Below are positions 12,952-25,541 of a stretch of DNA of 64,000 bases, one piece after another. The stretch is from Trichosphaerium sp. ATCC 40318 (lineage: Eukaryota > Discosea > Flabellinia > Trichosidae). Location of the stretch: NCBI GenBank assembly GCA_038496445.1, contig JALMLS010000017.1:248001-312000 (forward strand). The letters are read 5' to 3'. The translations under genes were made by a program, and so were the position numbers. Under the pieces are notes generated by a model that did not search any database, was not told the DNA's origin, and worked only from the letters and a program-made list of their open reading frames with translations. The first letter of the stretch is position 1. Each line of letters begins with the position of its first letter.

Positions 12952-15900
12952 ATGGCGCAGGCCAGCTACAGTGCCGCGTTGGCGGCGTATAAAGGTGGAA
13001 GCTACTCTGACGCAATAACGATTCTTGATGAATTGCTTGAAGAGCATCAAGACACTCCAATTTGTGCTATACTTCACTGGTACGTAGATTTATAGCGGTA
13101 GCGTTAACGTCGTTGTAGTAATCGAGCGCTATGCTACTTTAAGCTTGAGTTCTTTAGGAAAAGCATAAAAGCTTGTGATTGCGCAATAAAGGTTGATAGT
13201 AACTGTTTAGAGGCATATTTGCGACGAGGTAAACGGTTCCATGCACCTTTCTTTAATGTCACTTATCCGTACAGGTTTCGCTCTGAATAGCATGGGAAAG
13301 CGAAAGTTAGCCATCAAAACATTAAATGCTGGCTTATTATGCGTCGGTACGTTAAATCAACTCCAACGTGCTCTAACAACAGCGCAGGTAGTTTCGAGCA
13401 ACACGTGGAACTATCCCGATGCATTAAAGGTACACAATCCTCTTAGTTATTCTTTATCGTTTATAACGCCACGCAAGCGCTTCAAAATGACGAACCTATC
13501 CCTCAACGAGGTATTGAAGCACCTGCCTCTTCATCTATCCCCGAACCGTTCGCTATCGTTGCTGATGATATGACGCCTTCATACCCTGTGCGTACAGGAA
13601 CATGCCCCTCAATGGCTTTGTGTGGTATTTTTATTTACAAAAAGATCTAGGATGGAGAAGAAGTTATCAAGTTCCAAAAGCCAGTGACAAACATCGATTT
13701 GAGCAGTCAGGCCTCTAGTGTTGATGCGCTAGCGGCCTCCAAGCAGGTAACTATGCGACTGTCTATGTGTTAACTTGGTTATTGTTTTCAAGTATTTTAG
13801 ATATCCATTTCTTTGATGTTGAACCTTTTTCTTTTGTTTTTGGCTTACTTTGGGTAGGTTGCTCAACGTCGAATGGTGCAACATGGTGTAGGTACCGTTG
13901 CTATTGACGAAAAGATAGGTACAGACGTTTACAAGTACATCAGTACAAGCTAAAACGTATTAGCAATGGGGTACCTTCAAGTCAACACCGGTAACTATCA
14001 AAACGGCATAAAACTCTTCAATGAACTTCTTGCTGTAAATCCACGCGTTGTGGCTGCCTATCTTGGAAGAGGAACAGCTTACGCTCTCTCTGGAGCGTTA
14101 GATCACGTGCGCAACCAAGAATGAACACAGTAGCATGTAATTCTTATAGCTTAATTTCTAGGCGATTCAAGACTTCTCCTTGGCTATTGGCATAGATAAG
14201 AAGTGTGTAGATGCTTACAAGAGACGAGGACAGGTTCGTGTTGAAGGAAAATCAGCTAAGCATCCCTTCACTTGCTTATTGGTTTACTGTTAGGCGAGAG
14301 CTGCTCGTGGTTTAACAAATGAAGCTTTGCAAGATTTGACAGAAGCTGCAAAGTATTCACGTGATCATGAAGTACTACAACAACGTGGTCTTATTTACTA
14401 TAGACTCGTACGTGTCCAGAGACTTCTTTTTGGGTATTTGAGGCCCTTACACTTTCTATCTTATAGAAGAACTTCAGACGTGCTATATCTGATTTCGAGG
14501 AAGCAACAAAGCTAGACCACTCAAATAAAATGACATGGAACCATCTTGGTCTTTGCTATAATGCTGTAGGACAACCAAAGAAGGTGCTCTCTTCCTTAAC
14601 TTAATATAATTAAGTCTTATACTCTGAAGGCTACTGAGGCTCATCTGAAGGCTATAAGTCTTGATAGAACATTCAAAGAGGCTTGGACTAATCTTGGACA
14701 AGCGTACAAAGATTGGGGTGTTTATAAAAAAGCTTCAGAGAATTTTACAAAAGCAATCGGTTTGGACCCAGCTTATGCGCATGCATATCACTTGCGTGCA
14801 CTTGCACGTTTTGGTGTAGGCGATCACTACGGTGCTTTATCTGATTTCAACGCAGCCGCAAAGATAGATCCTACTCATACCGATTCATTGCACATGCGTG
14901 CTGTAATAAAACACGGGCTGGTAGGTTTATTTCAACAAGCCAAAACAGCTTGCTCTGACACGTGGTTTCTAGGGTATGTTCAAGTCAGCACTTGTTGATT
15001 ATAATGCAGTTGTAACTGCTAAACCTGAGCACTTCGCTTGGTATCAGAGGGAATGTTTATTGTTTTGGCATCATAACGCTGATACGCCTATCCGTACTTA
15101 TAATATGGATCGTAAGTTAAGTCCACCTTTCAAAGAAAATTGGTGTAAGAGAACGCACCCAAAAGTAATCAGTACGTTGTGACTTTCCGACATTTTATCT
15201 TTACTCTACTCTACTAATACGTTGTTACTTTTACAGGTCATACATACACACCTCAGAAGCCATTTAATAACGGTGTACCTGATATTGTATATAGCAAAAA
15301 GGCGAATGATAAGGCTACATTGTTGATAGATTACACAAGGAATATTGGACATAAACTACACTTGAACTGTCCTGGTTACTTATCTAATAAAAGACAACAA
15401 CGTATGGCTGGACTAGCAGCTATTGAAATAGCGCAAACACTACGACATGTTTGGGGTACGCTGCCTCTTTTTTGGCTTCTTTTTTTTTCTGCTTCTTTCA
15501 AAGTGTGTTTATTTCCTCTAAAGGTAAAGGTAAGTATAAGAAACAAGCACCGTTTAAAGTGCCTGCTGGATCTTCAAGTCATAATGCAAGTGAACATGAT
15601 TTCGAATGGCGTGATCTTTATGATATTTGTGTGAAATGGAGACAGTGTTCAGAGGTAAGCTTAAAAAAAACCAAACTTATTTTATGCTTGTTTATTGTTG
15701 TGCCAATATCTTTTTTTAGCCAAATGATCCTGTGTGGTGGGTTGATTTACTAACAAAAGAGCAATTCGCGGAAGGATTTGGATCACATACTCCACTAGTT
15801 ACATGTACGATGACAAGAAAGCTTTTGATATTTGTTGAAATGACCTCTTCTTTTAGCTCAATGTGAGGTTGTTAGATACTACCCAGAATTCCAAAGAGCT

Positions 15901-16861
15901 TTTGGTATCATGAAAAAATTAGTACCAGAGCAATGCACAATATCATCATCAATGTCAAAAGCAGTTGAAGGTATTTAATGGATAATCTCCTAAAAGTCTT
16001 TATCCACTAAAAAGTTGAGTTGTTTCTAATCAATACGTGTTTAGGAGCAAAGACATACAAAGAGCTTTATAATATTATGAAGCGAGATTTTTGGGTTGTA
16101 ACACCATGTCATAGTACTGCAACTCCAGGGAAGATAATGGAGGGAACAAGGCTTACCTTACAGGTATACAGTCAACATAGCATTTCTATGTTTGTTTTTC
16201 TTATTTTTTTCTGCAGTATGTACATCCTGAAGGATACGAATATAGCATAAGAACACCTGGAACACCACCTAGATGGGTTGATTATGATATCGAGCTTCAG
16301 TACTACTGGAAGTTACTATGTGCTGAAGCTATGAAGGAAACTTTGGATCTTGACAAGTGCGGCCTTTTTAGTGCTTCTTTTTTTTTTTTTGTGAGTTGCG
16401 GCTGATGTTTTGGTTTATTGTAGGGTTTCTAATTTAATCTTGTCTATCAACTTCTATTGGTATAATTTTATGCCTTTGTCACGTGGTACTGCTGCATGTG
16501 GTTATATTGCTATTCTTGGTATGTTCTTAGCATTTGGTATTGAGATAACTGGACGTGTACCAAAGAATATGATGGTAGATTGGGAGGTATGCTTTAACAA
16601 CTGATTTTTTCTGAAAATGAAGACAAATACTGTTCTCTTCTTCTCCCTTTTCCTCTTCTGCTTCTTTTCTGGTTTACTTATTTCGTTTCTTTCGTATAGG
16701 GTATTTTGAGACCCACTCCTGAGTCGTTTATTTCTGCTTTATCACCATGGATGTACCCAAGCAGGACGAAAATTGATGAAACAAAACTGGATTCTCTTCC
16801 AAATTGTCGCGAAACTTTTGCTACTATTCGTGCTACAATTGCAGGTTTAAACGCTGCGTAA
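12952..16861 (+). CDS. TTC13: TPR protein, TTC13/SRFR1 type
   Basis: Large tetratricopeptide-repeat protein. Starting MAQASYSAALAAYKGGSYSD, it has about eleven TPR units, for example AYLGRGTAYALSGALD, KATEAHLKAISLDRTFKEAW, AYKDWGVYKKASENFTKAIG and HYGALSDFNAAAKIDPTHTD. After the repeats comes a conserved C-terminal module found in animal TTC13 and plant SRFR1: VKWRQCSEPNDPVWWVD, EGFGSHTPLV, VRYYPEFQRAFGIMKKL, then GTAACGYIAILGMFLAFG and EGILRPTPESFISAL. In plants SRFR1 restrains immune and stress responses as a scaffold; animal TTC13 is poorly known. The role here is probably a scaffold. It ends TIAGLNAA-stop. It lies 176 bp after the myotubularin gene on the same strand. Confidence 0.82.
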
Positions 16862-17090
16862 TAAAATAAAGGCGTTATCAGTGCACTGTGCAAAACTAAT
16901 TAACCAATTGTAAGGTGTCGAAACACAACTTCTTTAAAAGACTCTTTTATTTCACATTCTTATTTTATTCTTGTGTGGTGTAACAAAGAGTTGGTTTTTT
17001 TAGGGTTGAGTTATTAGTAATGATGTAGGATTGATACATAATGTTCTTTGTAAAATAATAAGGAGAAGAATACTGTTTTGTGTTTAGGCG

Positions 17091-20000
17091 TTAAAAGTCC
17101 AAACCATCAGCAATGCCAGCAAGCATATCTTCCATTTCAGCAAACTCATCAGTTGCAAAAATATCTTGGGTAGGATCACGTGCGTTTCCACTTTCTCCCC
17201 ATGTTAAATCTACAGTATGTGTGGTGTCGCCTGGGTCATCATAGTCATATTCCATGCCCGAAGCATCAACAACTTGATCATAATCGAGAGAATCCGAATC
17301 ATCTACAAAAATAGAATAAATGATCCATTTTTTTAAAACAAGACTCGTACACTCTCCGGCGTCTTTATTGTTCGAAATAGCGTTCATTTCCGCAGTGAAA
17401 GCTGCTAGTGGATCTAAAATAATGATATTAGTACACTAAGAATAAAACCACAAAGCCACAACATCACCAAACTGCATTGTTGTACAAACAATTGGCTTTT
17501 TCAACTCATCACAAAAAATGATTGAAACTTCAATTGTCTTTTGTTTTGTACGTACCATCTTCCGTGAAAGCATTAAAATTATAATCATAAACAGAAGACC
17601 TCTTCAACTCTTCTGCAATAGCTTTTTCATCTTTAACTTCTTCTTCTTGATAAGCTTCCTCACCACCATACTCTTCTTGATACTCTTCTCCATAATCATA
17701 ATCATATCCTGTATCTTCCTCTTGGTACTCTTGTCCATACGCTGGTGACTCAGGTACACCATTAAATGCATCAGGTGTCGTATCAGGTACAGGATCTACA
17801 TCAGTACCGAAATCATCAATAGAAAAGTCAACATCGAGGTTATCAAATTCAGCCAAGAATGTATCTTCCTCTTTTGGAGGTGGTTTTGGTAACTCATTTC
17901 TAGGCGGTTGTGCGCTTGGTGTTTCTTCACCAAAGTCTTGTGGAGTCCAATCATCCATTGAAGATCCAGTAGTCTCATCTGCTTCGAGACCCTCATCAGC
18001 TAGGAAGTCATCCATCATGTTCAAGACATCTTGCCCAGGCTAAAAAAAATCAACAAAAAGAAGATAAAGGTCCAGACGTACATCGTTTGTTGGTGGCGGT
18101 GAACGCTTTGGTGGATGCCTTGCTACCGGAGGAGGTGGTCCTCTTGTTGGAGCCTTTGGAGGATGTGATGGATGGTATGAAGGCACCGCTCTTTTTGGTG
18201 GCATAGGAAACTAATTGAATGGTAAGCCTAAAAAAGACGCAGTTGGAAAAAAAACTGCTAGTTTTTACCTTTTTGGGTGTGAAAGGCTTCATCATGTTCT
18301 TTTTCCTTCCAGGAGAAGGCCAACCTTTCTTAACTGACCTAGATTTCTTTGGAGATGGTGACCATCCTTGGTTTGGTAATGGCCATTTCTTCTTTCCAAC
18401 AATTGGTCTTTTTTTTCGACCAGGTGACGGAAACCCTTGTTTTGCTTTCCTTTGTGGCGGAGGTGGTCCTTTTCTACTAACCTTAGGTGGTCCGAAACTC
18501 TTCTTAAAACCACCAGGTAGAGTGAATGTCTTTTTAGGAGAATGTCTAAGTCCTTTAGGTGAAGGTATTGTCTTTTTAAGTGGATTTTGTAAAAATCTTC
18601 CTGATTTTTTGTTTGCTGATATCTTTCCGTTAAACCTTCCTGATTTCTTGTTTGCAGATACCTTTCCATTAAATCTACCTGACTTTTTATTTGCACTAAA
18701 CCTTCCTGACTTCTTATTCGCAGGTATCTTCCCATTAAATCTTCCCGACTTCTTGTTAGGTGTAAATCTTCCTGATTTTTTATTTCCAGATATCTTTGGA
18801 AGAGCTCTATCATCTGCCGCAGGAGGTAAAGGAGGTAACCCATTTGCTCTTTTAGCAAATCCAAATTTCTTTGGAGCTCGCGGTAAAGGAAATTTTGGAC
18901 CTTTAGGTCCTTTTGGCATACGTTTACCGAAGCCTTTCTTGGCGCCCTGTACGTGAAAATTATTTTACTGAAATTGCAAAAAAAAAAATTAATGAAAGGA
19001 CGCACACGAACTGGAGGCCTAGGTACGCCACCACACTTACCCTATGTATCATCTTTTAATATTGTTTTCATTCTTATTTAATACGTACTTTACCAGACGC
19101 AGGTGCTTTACCATTCTTTCCTGGGTTAGCAGTTAATCGCCGAGCACGCATTTCAGCACCTATCCAAAAAAAACTAAGAATAAAAGAAGACAAAAAAACA
19201 GTCCAAGTTTTACGCACGTGACCGAGGTACAACGTCCTTATACTTATCCATAATAGATAAAAGAATAGGGAAAAGTATTCTATAATGTCCATCATATATA
19301 TCCTCAGGAGAACACCCCTTTATATTAATACCTTTAAACTTTAAAAATTTTAACCAACTCTCCAAGTTTCCTAATTTATCCTCAATGGAATAAGGTTCTC
19401 TCTTATAATTCTGTAGTTTTGTCCCTGTAAGACACTCTGATAATTTAATCAGACTAACACCATCTTGGAGATCTCCTTCGAGATTAGTTACAGTTATTTG
19501 TCTACAAGCTAAGTGCTTATTAAGCCAAGACAATATAACCTTTGTTGTTGATTGTGTGTTGCGGAACTGCTTGTTTGGGCCACCAAAAGCCTACGCATGC
19601 ATCAAAAACTAGTACGGACATACGTTGATTCATTCGTACACGTTTTTTTACAGGTGGTGGAGGCAGCTTCGGCATACCAAACTTCTTTGGCATGCCAAAC
19701 TTCTTAGGTAGGAAACCAAATCCCATTTTACGCTTTGGTGCTGGAGGACCTTTTCGTAGGGGTGGACCTGGATGCCTCCCTGGTGGAGGAGGTCCAGGGG
19801 TACGAGGTGGAGGCGATATTGCATAAGAAGGTGCGTGATTTCGTGGAGGTGGTATTATACCAGGAGGCGCTGGTATACGTCCTGGAGGCCCTGGAACCCT
19901 GCCAGGAGGTGGAGGAGAAGGAGCACCAGCTTGATAAGAAAATTAGTCAATACATAACACCGTCAACCTTCAAATAAAAAAAAACTTGTAATCTTTCTTT

Positions 20001-20714
20001 TGTCTCACCTGCACGTGGACCACCAACTTCGTTCTAACAAGCAACTTAGTACAAAAAAACAACAAGAATAAGAGGATGTGGCGTACAAGAAGAAACTGGA
20101 AATCAGAATCTCCCAAAAGCTCTAAACCAGAGCTTGACAGTGGAGCACCACTACTTCTAGACTTTGATAATGTTTGTTGCTCACGTCTATATGTGAGTGT
20201 TGGTACTTGATATGCTGTTGCTGAACGTTCTCTCTTTGAACCGCTACTATCTGTGAAGTCTACAACAATATTCCCTAAGGAGACTATTTGCTCTTGTCTC
20301 TTTTTAAAGAGGAATTTGTAATTATCGCTTGAAGTAGCCCATTTTTGTAGTAGGTCATACGGCTTTGCAGAGCTGTCGATTATATCAACTATTTAGTGTG
20401 TTAACAATACTTATAACACTATAGGCGTTATGAGTTGTCGTGTATACCTTTTTTATCGTTTTTAACCACATACAAGCCGTAAGTGTCAAATTCCGCTGTG
20501 ACCAAGTTTAATCGCTTGCATATTTTGAATTTAAACGCGCTTGCTGTCATCCTTAGTATGTTAGTGCGCGTTGTAAGCAAATAAAAATACCTTTCAGTGA
20601 GCAAGAAGCTTTTAAACGAGCCATCCAATAGAAATACCTTTACAACACCCTCAATGCGTAGTTAGTAACTATTACCCTGTTTTTATTACCACTCACTCTG
20701 TCTGAGCCGCTCAT
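17091..20714 (-). CDS. RA/FERM-like + CH-domain scaffold with basic repeats
   Basis: A multi-exon protein with five segments. (1) N-terminal ubiquitin-like module: start MSGSDRVSG, VFLLDGSFKSFLL, MTASAFKFKICKRLNLV, FDTYGLYVVKNDKK, then DLLQKWATSSDNYKFLFKKR. This resembles a FERM F0/F1 or Ras-association fold. (2) Pro-rich stretch (PPPPGRVPGPPGRIPAPPG) then PKKFGMPKKFGMPKLPPPP. (3) One calponin-homology domain, LSWLNKHLACRQITV ... DLQDGVSLIKLSECLTG ... CSPEDIYDG, likely to bind actin. (4) A strongly basic region with six NKKSGRF repeats and SPGRKK motifs. (5) A long acidic Asp/Glu/Tyr-rich tail. The layout suggests a cytoskeletal scaffold linking a small GTPase to actin. I know no named protein with this order. 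Confidence 0.75.
18593..18784 (-). repeat. six coding NKKSGRF repeats
   Basis: Within the CH-domain protein, six copies of the heptapeptide NKKSGRF are separated by short linkers (TP, NGKIPA, SA, NGKVSA, NGKISA). Linker similarity (NGK[IV][PS]A) shows stepwise duplication of a 9- and a 13-residue unit. The copies keep the same residues while codons vary, suggesting selection on the peptide. Confidence 0.9.
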
Positions 20715-20959
20715 TGTTTCAGGATTACTATTCACTCTACATTAACTGATTCTATACTGTATTTGCTCGACTTAGGAGATAATGTCTACAATTATAACAT
20801 TGTTGACTAAAAAGCTTTTTCAGACAAACCAAAAAGGCGTGTGGTACAATATAACCATAATAGAGTTTGTAACCAAAAGTAAAAATGGGTTTATTGAAGA
20901 AGTTGTTAATTACACCATAGAACTGCTCTAAACTTCTGTATAAGTTCCGCCCTCTAGTG

Positions 20960-22137
20960 TCACAGGTTAACAAAGTAAGTGTCATACATAGATATTAACG
21001 TACTGCCTCTGTTGACAATAAACATGACTCCATCTTTGATGAGACCAGGGAATCCAAGCCAAAAGTCCTAAACAAGCGTTAGAACACGGTATGGCGCCAG
21101 AAAAACCACTTCTTTGATGGATTGGGTTGGGAACATACAGTATTTGGGAAGATCTTGCCAGTCTTACGGACAACGTTGTATACGATACCGCCAACGATGT
21201 AAACAACGACACCAAGAAGAAGTAGAATACACAAGATTGTACCAACGCTAATTTTACCTCCGCCTCCTGAAGGACCCTTACCACCAGGGCAGGCATGAGC
21301 GGAATCAGCACTCATCGTGATATGATTAGTACCATCAGTATCTTGGATAACGAAATTGGACCACTCTTAAAAATACGAGTAAGAATTTTCTTATTGGTTT
21401 GAAAAAACCACAAGTGATAGTCCATTTCATAGCGTACCGCCACTTCCACAATTTATAGTAACTAATTATCAAGTAAGAAGAGGGGTTGAGGGGGAAAGTT
21501 TTAAAAGAAATTATACTTACTCTCTGAAGACCTGTTTGGTTCATCACCGTCTTGATTATGTATTAGAATGATGTATAAAGAGATATTACGTACTAGGGTA
21601 GCTAATATGAACTCCTTTACCACCAGCTAGCGCAGTAGCGCTCTGAGCAGAGAAAATTCCAACACAAGCCTACGAAAAATAAGAAAAAAAAAACTTGGTT
21701 CCCAAAAAATCACCGTACCATAGATGTTTGTGTACCGTAGTCATCCCAGGCCTGGCATGCACCAAATCCAGTCGCGCATTTGTTCTTTTAATGTACGTAA
21801 ATATGTTTTACCTAAATTTCTTACTTACGGTACCACAAGGTGTGGTGGTTTCTTGACATATCGATACTCTGTATTGGTATTTACCAGACTATAAACTCAA
21901 TTAGACCTCACGTGATAAAATAAAATAGGAAAAGACAAAAAAAAATTTTCTTCGTACTGTGCAGTGATCGCAAGCTAGTTGACCCAAACCAGTCTGTATT
22001 TTGCCTTCGAGGGAACCAAGGTTGTATTTAGTACCATCTGAAGCCTGTAGATCACTACAGGCAGCGGAAGAAACGTAACTAACGTTGACAATAACGATAG
22101 TGGCCACAATGAGTAGCAATAAAGATTGCCTTGACAT
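20960..22137 (-). CDS. M6PR/Atg27-like sorting receptor
   Basis: Type I membrane protein with an MRH (mannose-6-phosphate receptor homology) luminal domain, used in Golgi-endosome sorting or, for Atg27, autophagosome membrane delivery. Signal peptide MSRQSLLLLIVATIVIVNVSYVSSA, then CSDLQASDGTKYNLGSLEGK, YRVSICQETTTPCGT, FGACQAWDDYGTQTS, GDEPNRSS and SADSAHACP, with paired cysteines. One membrane helix follows (VGTILCILLLLGVVVYIVGG), then a short tail FPNT-DFWLGFPGLIKDGVMF. This tail matches the PN..FW..LPGL..DG motif after the helix in cation-dependent M6PR and Atg27. The exon join before DFW uses a GTATGT donor and a CTAAC branch. The last residues are uncertain: a GTACGT donor sits just before the read-through stop at 20960. 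Confidence 0.8.
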
Positions 22138-22323
22138 TTCGGAAAAGTTGTCTAGGTGGTTAGGATTTGGACTTAAAACAATGGATTAGTACACAACACA
22201 ATGAAACAAAAACTTCTTAAGGCATGACACGTGAGATTTTGTTGTATTTCTTCAATCGCAGTTTACAGCTGTTTTCTTTGTACTATTTGTCTATTTTGCT
22301 TCACTATTTTTCAATTTAGGCTT

Positions 22324-25300
22324 CTAAACACGTGTCAGCATTTTATAAATGTTGTAGTGCGTCGAGGGTATCATCGTAGCGCGTGGAACATACTTTTCTC
22401 CATATAAATACAAAATGCGAAAACAGTTTCCATAAAGATGAGAAAACAATCCATTAATAAGTCGTACCTTGAATTCGTGTTCTTCGTCGCCACGTGGAAT
22501 GTCTTCTGCCTTTCTTTTTCGATCTGAAGATGGTCCTCCTTCCTCTTGCGTATCTGTTGGTTCTACAGTCATGGAGCGAAGCCATCTCAATACGTTATTG
22601 TAATCTGGTAGCTTAGGCCAATTTGCCTCTTCACCATTTGGTGGAGGGTAAAAAGGTTGATGGATTTTCGAAGCCATGTCAACAGGAAGCAATACCATTT
22701 TAACACTATCAAGCCAAAATCGGAAATAAGCATAACACGTCAATGGTTTATCACCAAAGAGACGTTTAACAGTATCTTGTTGACTAGGATTTTTCACAGC
22801 AAAGAAGCATACTCTGCTCACTTGCTTTTTATCCTCGTCCTTTATTTGAACATGTAAAAAGTGATTGGCTTGAGTTTGTTCCAGTTCAATCTTTTGTTTA
22901 AAGGAATTAACTTAGCATACAAGAGGCACGGTGTATAAAAAAAGAAAGAGCACAAAAAATCTACGTACTTTTATACCATGACAATAGAGTGTGTTAGCAT
23001 TGATATCAAGTAATGCTGGTATGTCGTTGATTATGTAGTAATTGCCAGCTAGAACGTAGTTCATTAAGTATTTATGTAACCTTAATTAAACTTGTATTGA
23101 AAAGATGTGCTACGCACGTCTGAGTATAAGTGGATTAGATCCAACTATTGGTTGTATACGTCTACCAAAGTTTGAACAACAAACAACAAGAACTTGCTCT
23201 TTGGAAGATTTTTGTGAGTCTAAATGATAAGCCCTAAGCATCCTAGAAACATCTTTTCTGAATCGTATAGAGCTATCACCAACCTTTTTTTTTCACATAA
23301 ATATTAAGAGAACAATGAGTTGGATGTAAGTTACCTTATGTGTAAAGAAGCCGTAGTTGACCTTTTTTGTTTGCATATAAAACTCGCAACTACCTTATCC
23401 TTGTTAGATGTAATAGGTTGATTATATTACTTACTTGATCCATGTGCAGGTAATCCTATTATCGTGTCCTTAGCATTAGCTCTTCCTATTTGTCCCCAAA
23501 GCCAGAAAAAGTCTTCAGGTGCTACTACTTCTAGAGTTTCGCGGACTTTGTGCAATTGACTGGATTTAATAGCTCTTGTGATACCTACCATTTGCAAGGG
23601 ATTTATCCTGTCTGCATCCGCATCTAAATAAAGGTAATGAAGGCTAGATAGCGTTTAGTGTACATAACATACCAACACGTGGTAAAAATACATATTTAGG
23701 TGATGCGATTGGCAAGTGCAAAGACTACACAAGGTGTCAGAATACCTGAAAATGGGATGTGATATTACTGTAACGTACTGCTTCTAGTTCATCTGTAAAT
23801 AGCGTATTCCAATGACTTGGTTTACAAAGACGATGAATAGTGTGTACTACAAGAGTTTGTTACTATAACTATCACTTGCTAGCCTGAGAGCGTACGTCGA
23901 TAGTCGATAAGCTTCATCATATTTTCTTGAATCCAGTCCATTACCAAAGCTGGTAAGCTAACACAATAATGGTCATCACCTTCTATGTGCATGTGCGTAA
24001 GAAAAGTTCATCAAAACCGGATATAACGTACGTTGTTGAGCTGTTGCAAGCATCGTATAAATGAATTCACATGGCTTTAAATCACCATCGATTGGTCTCA
24101 AGGTTAAACTTTTAAGCAACTGAGATGGTACTGGTACATCCGCAAGAGCAATTGTGATTAGCCGAGGGAGAGAATCGATAGTGTCTTTTAAAGGTTCACA
24201 ATATTTATCCAATGACGTAAGCGAGAGAATGTCAAAAAACCTAAATGAACAAAATGTGATTAGCAACTTTTTGTTTGTTTTTTTTTTTTCCATACTTTCT
24301 CATTTCTAGTTCTGTGGAGGTATCTTTAAGTACAGGCCTCAGTAAATTAATGACATCTCTGACAAGTATAGGATACCCTGCAGTCTTGATAAAGATATTA
24401 TCAACGACAAAGTTAACTACTTTTTTTGGAATCTTAATATTTTCAAATGCACTCATCAGCATTGATTGACATGTTTCCTTTGGGAATGACTATTTGATAA
24501 TGAGCTTCTGTACACTCTAAGTAAAAAACTTACGTCTATTTTAATCCAATCAAAGTGAGTTGCTTCAGCTGAGAACAAGCAAGAGCGAGCTGTAAATGAC
24601 ACTAAAAAAAGAGCAGGATGCAGTTTTTCCTCAGCTACTTATTAGACTTGATAGATGCTTCAGTTGAAATCAAGTACCAGTACTATTTGCGAGCCAAATG
24701 TCTTTAATAACTTCTGAAAGGGCACTGTGGTATTTGTTTTGAAAAGCCTACAAGCAATGTTCAGATAATTGCAACAAAAGATAAATCATCTCACTTCGTC
24801 CTTTTTGTGACATAGTGTATCTGCGTTTATCACGTGAACAAACAGAGCCCGACCATCATTGTTTTTGTTGTAGTAATTCTTTAGTACATCAAAAACACTA
24901 ACACATTGCTGTGGCACGTCTAACTACGTTAGTCATCAACCTGTAAGCATTTGAAGTACCGATTTGGAGTTCTTTGGACAAAAGTGTGCACAGCACGTGC
25001 GTTAAATACTTTTTAATGTCTGCAACGCCATCACCCGGCGGAGATTCTGTTAGATCCAACGTGACGTGCTTAGATGATTGAAGAAGTGTCATATCTGCCT
25101 TTTGTTCGTCCGTAAATGCAGCCGAAAACTTTGTCCATTGTTCTGTTTGAAAAAATAACGTTTGAACTTGGTCTCCTTTATCACTCTCGCATAGAACAGA
25201 AGAAATAATGCTATTGAGTGCCTTTTTACCTTTGTAGAAGTCAGTTGGCGATAACGAAAAATACTCAAGTTTTCTAGCATTTGTACCTGATCCTGTTGGC

Positions 25301-25470
25301 TGTAAAAGTAACGGAATACGCACAAACGTAGCGTTTTTAGTCTTCCAACGCTGTATTAGCTTAAATTGCTTTTGAATTATATCCACTACACTAGAAGCAC
25401 AATGTACAGCAGTGAGCGGTAATTCAACAACACCTTCAGACGTTTTGACATCTTGGGCAACCAAACTCAT
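22324..25470 (-). CDS. large unrecognised protein
   Basis: About ten exons encoding roughly 900-1000 residues that I do not recognise. Start MSLVAQDVKTSEGVVELPLT at 25470. Segments in order: FVRIPLLLQPTGSG; KKYLTHVLCTLLSKELQIG; FVHVINADTLCHKKDE; FIKTAGYPILVRDVINLL; RFFDILSLTSLDKYCEP; DPLQ-like helices; APEDFFWLWGQIGRANAKD; YYIINDIPALLDINANTLYC; VKRLFGDKPLTCYAYFRFWL. Near the end a basic, acidic-flanked motif DRKRKAEDIP could be a nuclear signal. The protein appears mostly alpha-helical. It ends YNIYKMLTRV-stop. It starts 72 bp after the TOE1 stop on the same strand. Exon edges are approximate; splitting into two genes cannot be excluded. Confidence 0.55.
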
Positions 25471-25541
25471 TGTATTGGACACACGCGTTGCGTTTACAAT
25501 GACCCAGTACAAATAACAAAAAGCAGTTACAGTCAAACGTC

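Noticed and set aside
18219-18956. Long + strand open frame
   Set aside because: It mirrors the repeated basic exon of the CH protein on the other strand; the repeats (FPLNLPDFLFA) arise from NKKSGRF codons read backwards.
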